A DNA stretch of 64,000 bases from Sphingomonadales bacterium Ga0077557. Its GTDB lineage: Bacteria > Pseudomonadota > Alphaproteobacteria > Sphingomonadales > Sphingomonadaceae. Positions 27,288-35,956 of the stretch are shown here, in pieces. The notes beneath the pieces were generated by a model that searched no databases, was not told where the DNA came from, and saw only the letters and a list, made by a program, of their open reading frames with translations. The DNA is taken from assembly GCA_001464615.1 (NCBI GenBank), contig LNFI01000031.1:1-64000 (forward strand). Direction: 5' to 3'. Both the position numbers and the translations under genes were made by a program. Numbering within the stretch: position 1 is the stretch's first letter; every line of letters begins with the position of its first letter.

Positions 27288-28484
27288 ATGGATTTGCACA
27301 TGGCTGATCAGGAACCAAAAATCGACAGGCAGATGCGGCATGCCGCCACAATGACGTTGCCAGATACGGTTGCGTTGGTGCTGCAGGGTGGCGGTGCGCT
27401 GGGCAGTTATCAGGCCGGCGTCATCGAAGGGATGCTGGGCGAAGGCATAGAGATTGATTGGGTCGCCGGGATTTCGATCGGCGCGATCAACGCGGCGATT
27501 GTTGCCGGTAATCCGCCTGAACGCCGCGTCGAACGGCTGCGTGCCTTTTGGGACAAGATGACGAGCAGCTTACCGAGCTTCCCGATCTTTCCCAATGATA
27601 TGGTGCGCGAATTCGTTCATGAATGGTCAGCAGGGATGGTCCTGGCCACCGGCGTGCCAGGCTTTTTCACGCCGCGGCTGATGCCGCCCAATTTTGCTGC
27701 ACCGGGCAGCGCTGGGGCGCTCAGCTATTATGACAGCGCACCGTTGAAAGCGACGCTCGATTCGCTGATTGATTGGGATCTGGTGAATGATGGGCCGGTC
27801 CGGCTATCGGTTGGCGCGGTCGATGTGATCAGCGGCAATTTTCGCTATTTTGACAGCACGACTGAACGGCTCGACGCCCGCCACATCATGGCATCAGGCG
27901 CCTTGCCGCCGGGCCTGCCACCGGTGGAGATTGATGGCAGCCTGTGGTGGGATGGCGGCTTGGTGTCCAACACCCCGCTCAGCCATGTGCTCGATAATCA
28001 GCAGCACGCCATGCTGGTGTTTCAGGTCGATCTGTTTTCGGCGGCGACCGAGGCCCCACGCACGATCATGGACGTGATGGCGCGCGAAAAGGAAATTCGT
28101 TTTTCCAGCCGCACCCGCGCCGTTTCCGATCAGGTGATGAAGCTGCGCCAGGAACGCGAGGTGATCCGCCGGTTGCTGGCCAAGCTGCCGGCCAATCTTC
28201 AGAACGATGCTGATGTGCTGGCGCTCGCGGCGGCGGCGGCGGAACAACCGGTCAACCTTGTTCAGCTGATCTACACCGCCAATGCCTGGGAAGGCGGATC
28301 ACGCGATTTCGAATTTTCAGCGCGGACGATGCACGAACACTGGCATGCCGGTCTTGCGTCGATCAATCAGGCAATGACCAACGCTCAGCTCGTCACCGAA
28401 AATATCCTGACCGGCAAAAGCGCGGCATTTGATCTGTGCCCGAAACGGGGATTGAAGCGTTCCGGCCCTGAACTTGATTGCTAA
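27288..28484 (+). CDS. Patatin-like phospholipase/PHA depolymerase-like protein (DUF3734)
   Basis: The ATG at 27288 (MDLHMADQEPK) is preferred; an in-frame open stretch upstream overlaps ypfJ antisense, and an ATG at 27300 is also possible. The 398-residue protein has a patatin domain with oxyanion motif GGGALGSYQ, catalytic serine in GISIG, and the DGG of the Ser-Asp dyad (WWDGGLVSNTPL). A DUF3734 tail follows. Adjacent genes of this type with bdhA are usually involved in polyhydroxybutyrate turnover. It ends 15 bases before bdhA. Confidence 0.9.
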   Translation: MDLHMADQEPKIDRQMRHAATMTLPDTVALVLQGGGALGSYQAGVIEGMLGEGIEIDWVAGISIGAINAAIVAGNPPERRVERLRAFWDKMTSSLPSFPIFPNDMVREFVHEWSAGMVLATGVPGFFTPRLMPPNFAAPGSAGALSYYDSAPLKATLDSLIDWDLVNDGPVRLSVGAVDVISGNFRYFDSTTERLDARHIMASGALPPGLPPVEIDGSLWWDGGLVSNTPLSHVLDNQQHAMLVFQVDLFSAATEAPRTIMDVMAREKEIRFSSRTRAVSDQVMKLRQEREVIRRLLAKLPANLQNDADVLALAAAAAEQPVNLVQLIYTANAWEGGSRDFEFSARTMHEHWHAGLASINQAMTNAQLVTENILTGKSAAFDLCPKRGLKRSGPELDC

Positions 28485-28499
28485 GCGGAGAAAATTTCC

Positions 28500-29285
28500 A
28501 TGTTCCTGATCGGTAAGACGGCGATTGTCACAGGCTCTACGTCGGGGATCGGGCTGGCTTATGCCAAGGCGTTCGCGGCCGAGGGCGCCAGCGTGATGAT
28601 CAATGGATTCGGCGATGCGGCCGATATTGAAAAGGAACGCGCTGCTCTGGCCGCGACCAGTGGGGCCAAGGCGCTATATGATGCCGCCGACATGACCGAT
28701 CCCGACGCGATTGCCGCGATGGTCGCGCGGTGCCATGCCGAATTGGGTGGTCCCGACATCATCGTCAACAATGCCGGTATCCAGCATGTCGCGCCGATCG
28801 AGGATTTTCCGGCCGACAAGTTTGAAGCTATCCTGAAGATCAACCTGACATCGGCCTGGTATCTGATGCGTGCCGCCGTGCCGCATATGAAGGCAGCGGG
28901 CTGGGGGCGGATTATCTCGACCGCCTCGGCGCATTCGCTCGTCGCTAGCCCCAATAAATCGGCCTATGTGATGGCCAAGCATGGCCTTGCCGGGCTCACC
29001 AAGACCATCGCGCTCGAAGTCGCGACGCACGGCATCACCGTCAATGCGATCAGCCCGGGGTATGTCTGGACCCCGCTGGTCGAAAAGCAGATCCCCGATA
29101 CGATGGCCACGCGCGGGCTCACGCGTGAACAGGTCATCAACGATGTGCTGCTTGAAGCGCAACCGACCAAGGAATTTGTAACGTCAGAACAGGTCGCTGC
29201 GCTCGCGCTCTACCTGTGTCGCGATGAGGCAAAGGCGATTACCGGTGCCAATCTGTCGGTCGATGGCGGTTGGACCGCGGCTTGA
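28500..29285 (+). CDS. bdhA: 3-hydroxybutyrate dehydrogenase
   Basis: The 261-residue SDR enzyme oxidises (R)-3-hydroxybutyrate to acetoacetate with NAD. It has the TGSTSGIGLAYAKAF cofactor motif, NNAG, and the catalytic Ser/Tyr/Lys as STASAHSLVASPNKSAYVMAK. The segments VNAISPGYVWTPLVEKQI and AQPTKEFVTSEQ are typical of BdhA. It follows the patatin gene by 15 bases, as expected for polymer breakdown then monomer oxidation. Confidence 0.95.
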   Translation: MFLIGKTAIVTGSTSGIGLAYAKAFAAEGASVMINGFGDAADIEKERAALAATSGAKALYDAADMTDPDAIAAMVARCHAELGGPDIIVNNAGIQHVAPIEDFPADKFEAILKINLTSAWYLMRAAVPHMKAAGWGRIISTASAHSLVASPNKSAYVMAKHGLAGLTKTIALEVATHGITVNAISPGYVWTPLVEKQIPDTMATRGLTREQVINDVLLEAQPTKEFVTSEQVAALALYLCRDEAKAITGANLSVDGGWTAA

Positions 29286-29356
29286 TCCGCGCTGCTTGGC
29301 AAGCGCCGCGCCACGTGATTAGGTGCGCATCAAGCAGGGTACAGGGCGTTTCGCGG

Positions 29357-29989
29357 ATGATGACGGCAAAATTCCTCAGCACTATTGTCCTGATGGCCGC
29401 GCTTGCCGCCTGTGGTGGTCATTCAGCGCGGGTTGAAGCCGGCGTGCCTGTAGCAACTGCCAATTGGCGCGCCGTTGCCACCCAGCCCGATCGGGAACGC
29501 CTGCGCGATTGGCGCGACGCCTGGATGGCAGCGCTTGATCGCATCCGAGGCAGTGATGCTGCCGAGCTTGCTGCCCAGGGGGCGCTGTTCGATCCGGATC
29601 ATGCGTTGCTTGATGGGGTGCCGCCCGCTGGCGACTATCGCTGCCGCGTCTTCAAACTTGGGGGCAATGGCACAGCGATGGCGGAATTTACGCGTTATCC
29701 CGATGATCGTTGCCGGATCGAAACCAATGGCGCCGTGTCGAAATTTTACAAGATTACCGGTACACAGCGCCAGTCGGGCACTATTTATCCCGACAGCCCA
29801 AGCCGCGCGGTGTTTCTCGGCACGCTCAGCCTGGCCGATGAAAAGCGCGCGATGGACTATGATCGCGATGACGTGCGCAACCTTGCGGGCTATTTTGAAC
29901 GCGTGGGGGAGAAGCGCTGGCGTCTGGTCCTTCCCCGTCCACAATTTGAATCGATCCTGGATGTGATCGAACTGGTGCCGCTGCAGTGA
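29357..29989 (+). CDS. DUF4893-family lipoprotein
   Basis: The start at 29357 gives 210 residues with a lipoprotein signal ending in ALAACG (Cys near residue 19). The remainder resembles DUF4893 proteins of sphingomonads, with PAGDYRCRVFKLG and a late GYFERVGEKRWRLVLPRP. Function is unknown; it should be an envelope lipoprotein. An upstream in-frame ATG at 29270 lies inside bdhA and is rejected. Confidence 0.85.
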   Translation: MMTAKFLSTIVLMAALAACGGHSARVEAGVPVATANWRAVATQPDRERLRDWRDAWMAALDRIRGSDAAELAAQGALFDPDHALLDGVPPAGDYRCRVFKLGGNGTAMAEFTRYPDDRCRIETNGAVSKFYKITGTQRQSGTIYPDSPSRAVFLGTLSLADEKRAMDYDRDDVRNLAGYFERVGEKRWRLVLPRPQFESILDVIELVPLQ

Positions 29990-30020
29990 TGGTCATCGCC
30001 TTGTCGCGTTGACCCCAAGG

Positions 30021-30037
30021 TTGTAAATCCTTTACAA
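30021..30037. promoter_or_regulatory. Perfect palindrome upstream of the ScfR-like regulator gene
   Basis: TTGTAAA and TTTACAA form a perfect 7-bp inverted repeat with a 3-base centre, 50-67 bases before the likely ATG. The related actinobacterial regulator RamB binds a TTTGCAAA-containing site. The location fits an autoregulatory operator. Confidence 0.55.
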
Positions 30038-30087
30038 GCTCATTGCCCGATCCAACCCGGTGTGGTGTGCGGCAGATGAGGGATGGC

Positions 30088-31473
30088 ATGGCCGATCGCA
30101 AACTTCTCGCTGGCCATGCTGTCCGTCGCTTACGGCGCCACGCCGCGCTGACTCAGGCAGCGATGGCTGAAACGCTCGCCATTTCGCCAAGCTATCTTAA
30201 TCTGGTCGAACGCAATCAACGGCCATTATCCGCGCAATTGCTTGTCAAACTCGCTGAATGCTTCGATTTTGATCCGCGCGCGCTCGCCGCGGCTGAACCG
30301 GGCGGGGGCGAAGCGGGCATTCGCCGTCGGCTTGCCGATCCGATGTTTGCCGATCTCGATATTGATCGCAACGAGGTGGAAGAATGGCTGGCCGGCGCAC
30401 CCGGCGGTGCGGAGGCCTTTGCGCGCGCTTTTGACCGGATCGGTGCAGGCGGCGGTGCGCTGGTGGAGGGGCTCGATCCGGTCGCGCAGGTGCGGCGAGA
30501 GATTGATCATTGGCGCAATCATTTTCCCGATCTCGACGCTGCCGCTGAACGGCTTGCAGACGAAATGCGGCTCGGCGCGGGCGATCTCTACGGGGCGGTC
30601 GCGGATCGGCTGCGGATCAAACACCAATTATCCTTGCGGGTGCTCCCGGTGGAAGTAATGCCCGATATGCTGCGTCGGCTTGATCTCCATGCTCGACAAT
30701 TGCAGCTGTCTGAACTGCTCGACCCGGCTTCTCGCGCCTTTGCGGTTCTGTTTCAGCTCGCCCAAATCGAGGCGCGCGCCGAAATCGATGCGTTGATCGC
30801 GGGGGCAGGCTTTACCGATCGCGCCGCTGAACATCTCCATCGCCGCCATTTGTGCAGCTATTTCGCTGCTGCGGTGATGATGCCCTATGCTCGCTTTCTG
30901 CGCGCCTGCGAGGCGACGGGCTATGATATCGAATTATTGCAGCGCCGTTTTGGGGCGGGGTTCGAGCAAGTCGCGCACCGATTGACGACGTTGCAGCGGG
31001 TAGGCGCGCGTGGTCTGCCTTTTTTCATGATCCGGATTGATCGTGCCGGCCAGGCGTCGAAACGCTTTTCGGGTGCGAGCAGTGCCGCCTTGGTCGAAGC
31101 TGATGGGCGTTGCCCGTTGTGGCGGCTGCACCACGCTTTTGAACGGCCGGGGTCGCTGACCGTCCAACTCGTTGAGGTGCAGGATGGTGGCCGTTGGCTG
31201 ACGATGGCGCGTACGGTGACGCCGCAGGGACGTCGCTATGGCGCAACGGGTGCCGAGTTTGCGGTTGGGCTGGGGGTAGAGGCCAGCCTGGCCGGTGCAT
31301 TAGCGGTAGCGCGCGGGGTCGATCTGGCCGGGGATGCGACCCCAATCGGGCTTGGCTGCCGCGCCTGCCTGCGCGTCGATTGTCCGCAACGGTCGGCACC
31401 GCCCGCGGGGCGCGCGCTGATCGTCAATGAGACGGAGCGTCGCCTTTCGCCAATCAGTTTCGCGGGCGACTGA
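30088..31473 (+). CDS. Short-chain fatty acyl transcriptional regulator (ScfR/RamB-like)
   Basis: The ATG at 30088 has a GAGGGA site; ATG 30076 and TTG 30043 are alternatives. The 461-residue protein has an XRE helix-turn-helix at about residues 10-65 (ALTQAAMAETLAISPSYLNL), an IrrE/ImmA-like middle domain without an intact HExxH, and a DUF2083 tail. The last 45 residues have a C-x2-C-x4-C motif (GCRACLRVDCPQ). Homologues control acetate/propionate or carbon-storage genes in response to acyl-CoAs. A palindrome lies just upstream. Confidence 0.88.
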   Translation: MADRKLLAGHAVRRLRRHAALTQAAMAETLAISPSYLNLVERNQRPLSAQLLVKLAECFDFDPRALAAAEPGGGEAGIRRRLADPMFADLDIDRNEVEEWLAGAPGGAEAFARAFDRIGAGGGALVEGLDPVAQVRREIDHWRNHFPDLDAAAERLADEMRLGAGDLYGAVADRLRIKHQLSLRVLPVEVMPDMLRRLDLHARQLQLSELLDPASRAFAVLFQLAQIEARAEIDALIAGAGFTDRAAEHLHRRHLCSYFAAAVMMPYARFLRACEATGYDIELLQRRFGAGFEQVAHRLTTLQRVGARGLPFFMIRIDRAGQASKRFSGASSAALVEADGRCPLWRLHHAFERPGSLTVQLVEVQDGGRWLTMARTVTPQGRRYGATGAEFAVGLGVEASLAGALAVARGVDLAGDATPIGLGCRACLRVDCPQRSAPPAGRALIVNETERRLSPISFAGD

Positions 31474-31569
31474 TATCCAAGCTTCTATGCCGCATAGCAA
31501 CAAATGCTGGACTTTGGGGTACGGTGTAGCTGTAAGGCCCGCCAACCAACGATCGGTACTGAGGACGGC

Positions 31570-32322
31570 ATGAATCATAGCGTGGAAAAAGTGTTGTGGG
31601 TGCGTCAGTGGAATGACAGCCTGTTCTCGTTCGCCGTCAGTCGGCCGTCCAGTTTCCGTTTCCAGAGCGGCCAGTTCGTGATGTTGGGGCTGCCCGTTAA
31701 TGGCAAGCCGTTGCTCCGTGCTTATTCGATGGCCTCCCCGCATTATGCCGAGGAGCTCGAATTTTTGAGCATCATCGTGCAGGATGGCCCACTGACGTCG
31801 CGGCTGCAGCATATCAAGGCGGGCGACGATCTCTTGCTCGCCGCCAAGCCCGTTGGCAGTTTGGTGTTGGATGCCCTGTTGCCCGGCAAGAACCTCCACA
31901 TGATCGGTACCGGCACCGGCCTGGCGCCCTGGCTGAGCCTGGCGCGTGACCCCGATGTCTATGACCGTTTCGATAGCGTCACCGTGCAGCACACCGTCCG
32001 CAACAAGGATGATCTGGCCTATTTCGATCTGCTGTCGAGCCGGCTGGCTGATGATCCGCTGGTTGCCGATGAAGCGGCGACCAAGTTTCATTATGATTGG
32101 GTCGCGACCCGCAATACCGAAGCGGGCCAGGATCACCGTCGCATCACCGATCGCATCCGCGACGGCAGCTACAAGCTCGACCCCGAAACCGATCGCGTGA
32201 TGCTGTGCGGATCGATGGCGATGATCAAGGAAACCGCATCGATTCTCGAAGGGCTTGGTTTTGTGGAGGGCGCGATGTCAGGCCCGGGCACTTTCGTGCT
32301 GGAGCGCGCGTTCGTCGGCTAA
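31570..32322 (+). CDS. fpr: Ferredoxin/flavodoxin--NADP+ reductase
   Basis: A GAGGA ribosome site precedes the ATG at 31570. The 250-residue flavoprotein carries the FAD motif RAYSMASPHY near residue 50 and NADP motif GTGTGLAPWLSL near 118. The end is GTFVLERAFVG, as in bacterial FprA. It exchanges electrons between NADPH and ferredoxin or flavodoxin. It is monocistronic. Confidence 0.95.
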   Translation: MNHSVEKVLWVRQWNDSLFSFAVSRPSSFRFQSGQFVMLGLPVNGKPLLRAYSMASPHYAEELEFLSIIVQDGPLTSRLQHIKAGDDLLLAAKPVGSLVLDALLPGKNLHMIGTGTGLAPWLSLARDPDVYDRFDSVTVQHTVRNKDDLAYFDLLSSRLADDPLVADEAATKFHYDWVATRNTEAGQDHRRITDRIRDGSYKLDPETDRVMLCGSMAMIKETASILEGLGFVEGAMSGPGTFVLERAFVG

Positions 32323-32347
32323 GGCTGGCGCCGTGCCGTCCTTTTGA

Positions 32348-33301
32348 TCAAGCACCAGCGCTGGTTAGCCGCTCCAGCTGGTCTGGGCTTAGTGTTACCG
32401 CCATCGCGCCAATCAGCTCCTCCATCTGTGCGACGCTGGTGGCGCTGGCAATCGGGGCGGTGACGCCGGGCTGAGCGGCTAACCAGGCCAGCGCGATTTG
32501 GGCCAGCGTCGCGCCGGTTTCCTCGGCAACCGTATCCATCGCCGCCAGCACGTCCATTTTGTGCTCAAGCATGGCAGCCATCCGCCCACCGCGAACGCTT
32601 TTCGACAGATCGGCGCTGCGGCGATATTTGCCGGTGAGGAAGCCCGAGGCGAGGCCATAATAGGGCACAACGCCGATATTATGGGTCACACAGAGGTCCT
32701 GCAACTCGCCTTCGAACTTGTCGCGGCTGACGAGATTATATTCGGGCTGGAGCACGTGATAATGCGGCAGGCCGTGGGCGGTGGCGAGGTCGAGCGCTGA
32801 TTGCAGCCGCGCGGCGTGAAAGTTGGACGCGCCGACAACGCGGATTTTGCCGGCATCAGCCAATGTGCCGAACGCAGCCAGCGCCGCCTCTTGCGGGACA
32901 TCTTCATCGTCCTGATGCGCGAAATAAAGATCGATCGTTTCGATGCCGAGCCGCTTGAGCGAGGCGTCACAGGCTGCTGCAATCCGGGCGGGGGCAAGCT
33001 TCGTACCGCCCGCACCGGGCAGCATGCCAACCTTGGTGGCGATCTGCACGCGATCGCGCTTGCCGCTCGTCGCGAGCCATTCACCGATCACCGTCTCTGA
33101 TTCGCCGCCGACATGGCCCGGTACCCAGGCCGAATAGACATCAGCGGTATCGATCATCGTGCCGCCCCCGTCGACAAAGGCGTCAAGGATGGCAAAGCTG
33201 GTCGCCTTGTCGGCGGTCCACCCAAAAACATTCCCGCCCAGCACCAGCGGCGCGATGTGCAGGTCGGTGCTGCCGAGTTGGCGTAACTGGGGCATGGTCA
33301 T
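32348..33301 (-). CDS. Aldo/keto reductase
   Basis: The 317-residue TIM-barrel oxidoreductase begins MTMPQLRQLGSTDLHIAPLV and has the catalytic region MIDTADVYSAW with Asp and Tyr. Lys and His follow in VQIATKVG and LYFAHQDDED. It should reduce carbonyls with NADPH; the substrate is not known. The start overlaps the stop of a small lipoprotein gene by four bases, so it belongs to a three-gene operon. Confidence 0.92.
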   Translation of the reverse strand: MTMPQLRQLGSTDLHIAPLVLGGNVFGWTADKATSFAILDAFVDGGGTMIDTADVYSAWVPGHVGGESETVIGEWLATSGKRDRVQIATKVGMLPGAGGTKLAPARIAAACDASLKRLGIETIDLYFAHQDDEDVPQEAALAAFGTLADAGKIRVVGASNFHAARLQSALDLATAHGLPHYHVLQPEYNLVSRDKFEGELQDLCVTHNIGVVPYYGLASGFLTGKYRRSADLSKSVRGGRMAAMLEHKMDVLAAMDTVAEETGATLAQIALAWLAAQPGVTAPIASATSVAQMEELIGAMAVTLSPDQLERLTSAGA

Positions 33302-33507
33302 TCCTGATTGTTCGCTGGCTCGGCGATCGCATTGGCCGACACGCTATCATTGTCGAGCATGGCCGCTGCCTCGTTTAGCTGGCGTGCCTCACTGGGAGAA
33401 GCCCCGCTTTGGTCCGTCGCCGGCGCGCCACAACCGGCGAGCAACAGCGCCAGGGCAAGCGCGCCATAATAGCGGGGCGTAAGGTGAAGCGAGGCGGACG
33501 CGGCCAT
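33298..33507 (-). CDS. Small lipoprotein, 69 aa
   Basis: The protein is a lipoprotein with lipobox LLAGC near residue 26, then an acidic, low-complexity tail with no fold recognised. Its ATG shares a base with the stop of the upstream small lipoprotein (TAATG), and its stop overlaps the aldo/keto reductase start. Function is unknown. Confidence 0.72.
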   Translation of the reverse strand: MAASASLHLTPRYYGALALALLLAGCGAPATDQSGASPSEARQLNEAAAMLDNDSVSANAIAEPANNQE

Positions 33508-33764
33508 TATTCGTCGATTTCGCCGTTGGCAGCATCAGCAATATTACCGATTTTCTCGGCGCCGCGATCCATTGCGTTTTCGGCAGCACCAAAGGCCCGG
33601 TCGCTGGCAGCATCGGTATCCTTGGCGGCTTCGATCATCGTCGCATTAGCGTCTGCAGTGATCGCATCGGCGGCTTCTGCCGTTTCGTTTTGTGCCTTGG
33701 GTGAACAGGCAGAAAGACCGATGGCAGAAACCGCGATTAGGGCCAGGGAGATCATTGGTCGCAT
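33507..33764 (-). CDS. Small Ala-rich lipoprotein, 85 aa
   Basis: The signal sequence MRPMISLALIAVSAIGLSAC ends at the lipobox Cys near residue 20. The mature part is Ala/Asp/Glu-rich and probably helical (EAADAITADANATMIEAAK), like small outer-membrane helical lipoproteins. It is the first gene of the operon ending in the aldo/keto reductase. Function is unknown. Confidence 0.72.
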   Translation of the reverse strand: MRPMISLALIAVSAIGLSACSPKAQNETAEAADAITADANATMIEAAKDTDAASDRAFGAAENAMDRGAEKIGNIADAANGEIDE

Positions 33765-33894
33765 GATTTCATCCTTCTCATTCGGTGTAAGCGCCGCGCT
33801 AACGCATCAGACCTATCTGAGGGCCCATCGCCGCGCAATTGCAACGCATTGTCACCAAGTAGCTGAAATTGGACATGCTCAGCTCATTGACGAC

Positions 33895-33914
33895 ATATAA
33901 AGATATCTTTATAT
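33895..33914. promoter_or_regulatory. Perfect 20-bp palindrome, candidate operator of the methionine operon
   Basis: ATATAAAGAT is followed directly by its reverse complement ATCTTTATAT. The palindrome lies ten bases before the ATG of the ArsR/methyltransferase gene. ArsR-family regulators bind such AT-rich dyads, and ArsR-type methionine-cycle regulators (SahR, SamR) are known in other proteobacteria. Feedback by SAM or SAH is the likely logic. Confidence 0.75.
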
Positions 33915-33924
33915 CTTATGGACG

Positions 33925-34884
33925 ATGACGCTTGCCCTCGACATTTTTCGTGCCCTTGCCGATGCGACGCGGCTGCGGATCATGGCCTTGCTCCAATCGA
34001 TGGAGCTGTCGGTCGGCGAACTGGCGCAGGTCCTGGGACAAAGTCAGCCGCGGGTGTCGCGCCACGTAAAGATATTATGTGATGCCGGGCTGGCCGAACG
34101 GCGCAAGGAGGGCAGCTGGGTGTTTCTGGCGCTCGGCGATCGGGCCCTAGTTGCCCCAGTGCTGGCCGCGTTCGACAGCTGGGCTGGGCGCGAGTCGGAT
34201 CATTGGGCGGTTGCCGATGCGGCCCGCCTGGCGGCGGTGCGCGCCGATCGCGCAGCGGCAGCCAATGCCTGGTTTGAAGCGAATGCCGGTGAGTGGGATG
34301 CGATCAGATCACTGCATATTGCCGAGAGCGAGGTTGAAGCCGCGATGAAGCGCGTACTGGGCGATGCGACGATCGGGCAGTTGATCGACATCGGCACGGG
34401 TACGGGCAGGATGCTGGAATTGTTCGCGCCCCAAGCCGATCATGCGCTGGGGATTGATCGCTCGTCGGAAATGCTGCGGCTTGCGCGCGCCAAACTCGCT
34501 GAGCGCGGGCTGGATCGCGCCGAGCTGCGCCAGGCCGATCTTTATGCCCTGCCGCTGGCCGATGGACAGGCCGATGCGGCGATCCTGCATCATGTGTTGC
34601 ATTTCGCGCAGCAGCCGGGCGCGGCAATTGCAGAAGCCGCCCGGGTGCTGAGTGCCGGCGGGCGGTTGCTTATCGTCGATTTCGCGCCGCATGATCGCGA
34701 AGAGTTGCGCGCGCGAGATGCGCATACCCGGCTCGGCTTTTCTGATGAACAGATGATCGGTTGGTTCGAACTGGCTGGTCTTGCCCCGGTACAGATCGAA
34801 ACGCTGGAGGGCGGCGCGCTGACCGTGAAACTATGGCTCGGTCGCAAGACCGGCGATCTACTAAAGCAGGTGATGGCGGCATGA
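33925..34884 (+). CDS. ArsR-family regulator fused to a SAM-dependent methyltransferase
   Basis: The first 90 residues of the 319-residue protein are a winged helix (LGQSQPRVSRHVKILCDAG recognition helix). From about residue 145 a class I methyltransferase follows, with motif I as LIDIGTGTGRMLELFA and ILHHVLHFAQQPGAA. Such fusions upstream of metF are common in alphaproteobacteria. The methyltransferase part may act as a SAM/SAH sensor rather than an enzyme. The stop overlaps the metF start (ATGA), and no ribosome site lies between operator and ATG. Confidence 0.93.
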   Translation: MTLALDIFRALADATRLRIMALLQSMELSVGELAQVLGQSQPRVSRHVKILCDAGLAERRKEGSWVFLALGDRALVAPVLAAFDSWAGRESDHWAVADAARLAAVRADRAAAANAWFEANAGEWDAIRSLHIAESEVEAAMKRVLGDATIGQLIDIGTGTGRMLELFAPQADHALGIDRSSEMLRLARAKLAERGLDRAELRQADLYALPLADGQADAAILHHVLHFAQQPGAAIAEAARVLSAGGRLLIVDFAPHDREELRARDAHTRLGFSDEQMIGWFELAGLAPVQIETLEGGALTVKLWLGRKTGDLLKQVMAA

Positions 34885-35819
34885 CGATTTCGGTTTCGCA
34901 ACTCGAAGAGGCGCGCCGCGCGCTTGAGGCTCCATTGTTCGCTGATCTGGCGGGGGATGCGAATGTGTCCTTCGAATTCTTCCCGCCCAAGACCGAGAAG
35001 ATGGAAGAGGCGCTGTGGGAAACGGTGAAGACGCTTGAGCCCTTTGGCCCACGCTTTGTCTCGGTGACCTATGGCGCTGGTGGATCGACGCGCGAGCGCA
35101 CGCACGCCACCGTTGCACGCATCCAGCGCGATACATCGATGGGCGCGGCGGCACATCTGACCTGTGTCGAGGCGAGCCGCGACGAAATTGATGCGATTGC
35201 CGATGCCTATTGGCAAGCAGGCATCCGCCACATCGTCGCGTTGCGCGGCGATGCACCAGGGACAACCGGCTTTGTGCCGCACCCGCAAGGCTATACCAAT
35301 GCCGCTGATCTCGTCGCTGGGCTAAAGCGGCTGCACCCGTTTGAGATTTCGGTCGCGGCCTATCCGGAAAACCACCCGGATTCGCGCGATTCCGCCGATG
35401 ATCTGGATAATCTGAAGCGCAAGCTCGACGCGGGCGCGACGCGCGGGATCACGCAGTTTTTTTTCGAACCCGAAACATTTTTCCGCTTCCGTGACCGTTT
35501 GTCTGCGGCGGGAATCAGCACGGAAATGGTACCCGGCATCATGCCCGTGACCAATTTTGCCAGTATTGTCCGGATGTCGGCAATGTGTGGCACGGCCGTC
35601 CCCGCCTGGCTCGGACGGTTGTTCGACGGGCTGGATGATCATCCCACCAGTCGCCAGTTGATTGCCGCCACGCTCGCAGCGGAATTATGCCGCAAGTTGT
35701 ACGCCGGCGGGGTGCGTGACTTGCATTTCTACACGCTCAATCGCGCCGAACTAAGCTTTGCGATCTGTCACCTGTTGGGGTTGCGGGCGCGGGTTGGCGA
35801 TAGGGCGGCAGCAGCTTGA
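34881..35819 (+). CDS. metF: 5,10-methylenetetrahydrofolate reductase
   Basis: The 312-residue flavoprotein reduces 5,10-methylene-THF to 5-methyl-THF, the methyl donor for MetH. The start at 34881 overlaps the regulator stop by four bases; the open frame extends further upstream within the regulator gene. Key segments are VSFEFFPPKTEKMEEALW, FVSVTYGAGGS, HIVALRGDAPG and GITQFFFEPETFFRFRD. The end has VRDLHFYTLNRAE. It precedes both methionine synthase parts. Confidence 0.96.
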   Translation: MTISVSQLEEARRALEAPLFADLAGDANVSFEFFPPKTEKMEEALWETVKTLEPFGPRFVSVTYGAGGSTRERTHATVARIQRDTSMGAAAHLTCVEASRDEIDAIADAYWQAGIRHIVALRGDAPGTTGFVPHPQGYTNAADLVAGLKRLHPFEISVAAYPENHPDSRDSADDLDNLKRKLDAGATRGITQFFFEPETFFRFRDRLSAAGISTEMVPGIMPVTNFASIVRMSAMCGTAVPAWLGRLFDGLDDHPTSRQLIAATLAAELCRKLYAGGVRDLHFYTLNRAELSFAICHLLGLRARVGDRAAAA

Positions 35820-35824
35820 ATGAT

Positions 35825-35943
35825 TTAAGCCCCTCCCCTTCAGGGGAGGGGTTGGGGTGGGGACCATCCCCAAGCGCGGGCTCGGTGAGACTGACAGCCC
35901 CCACCCCCACCCCCTACCCCTCCCCTGAAGGGGAGGGGCTTAA
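35825..35943. repeat. Long palindromic repeat between metF and metH part 1
   Basis: An arm with TTAAGCCCCTCCCCTTCAGG (35825 onward) is mirrored by GAAGGGGAGGGGCTTAA ending at 35943, with about 36 bases between. Each arm contains its own hairpin, CCCCTCCCCT/AGGGGAGGGG. The unit is of a REP-like type found in many alphaproteobacteria. It sits inside the met operon and would fold stably in the mRNA. Confidence 0.85.
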
Positions 35944-35956
35944 GAAGGAAAACGAA

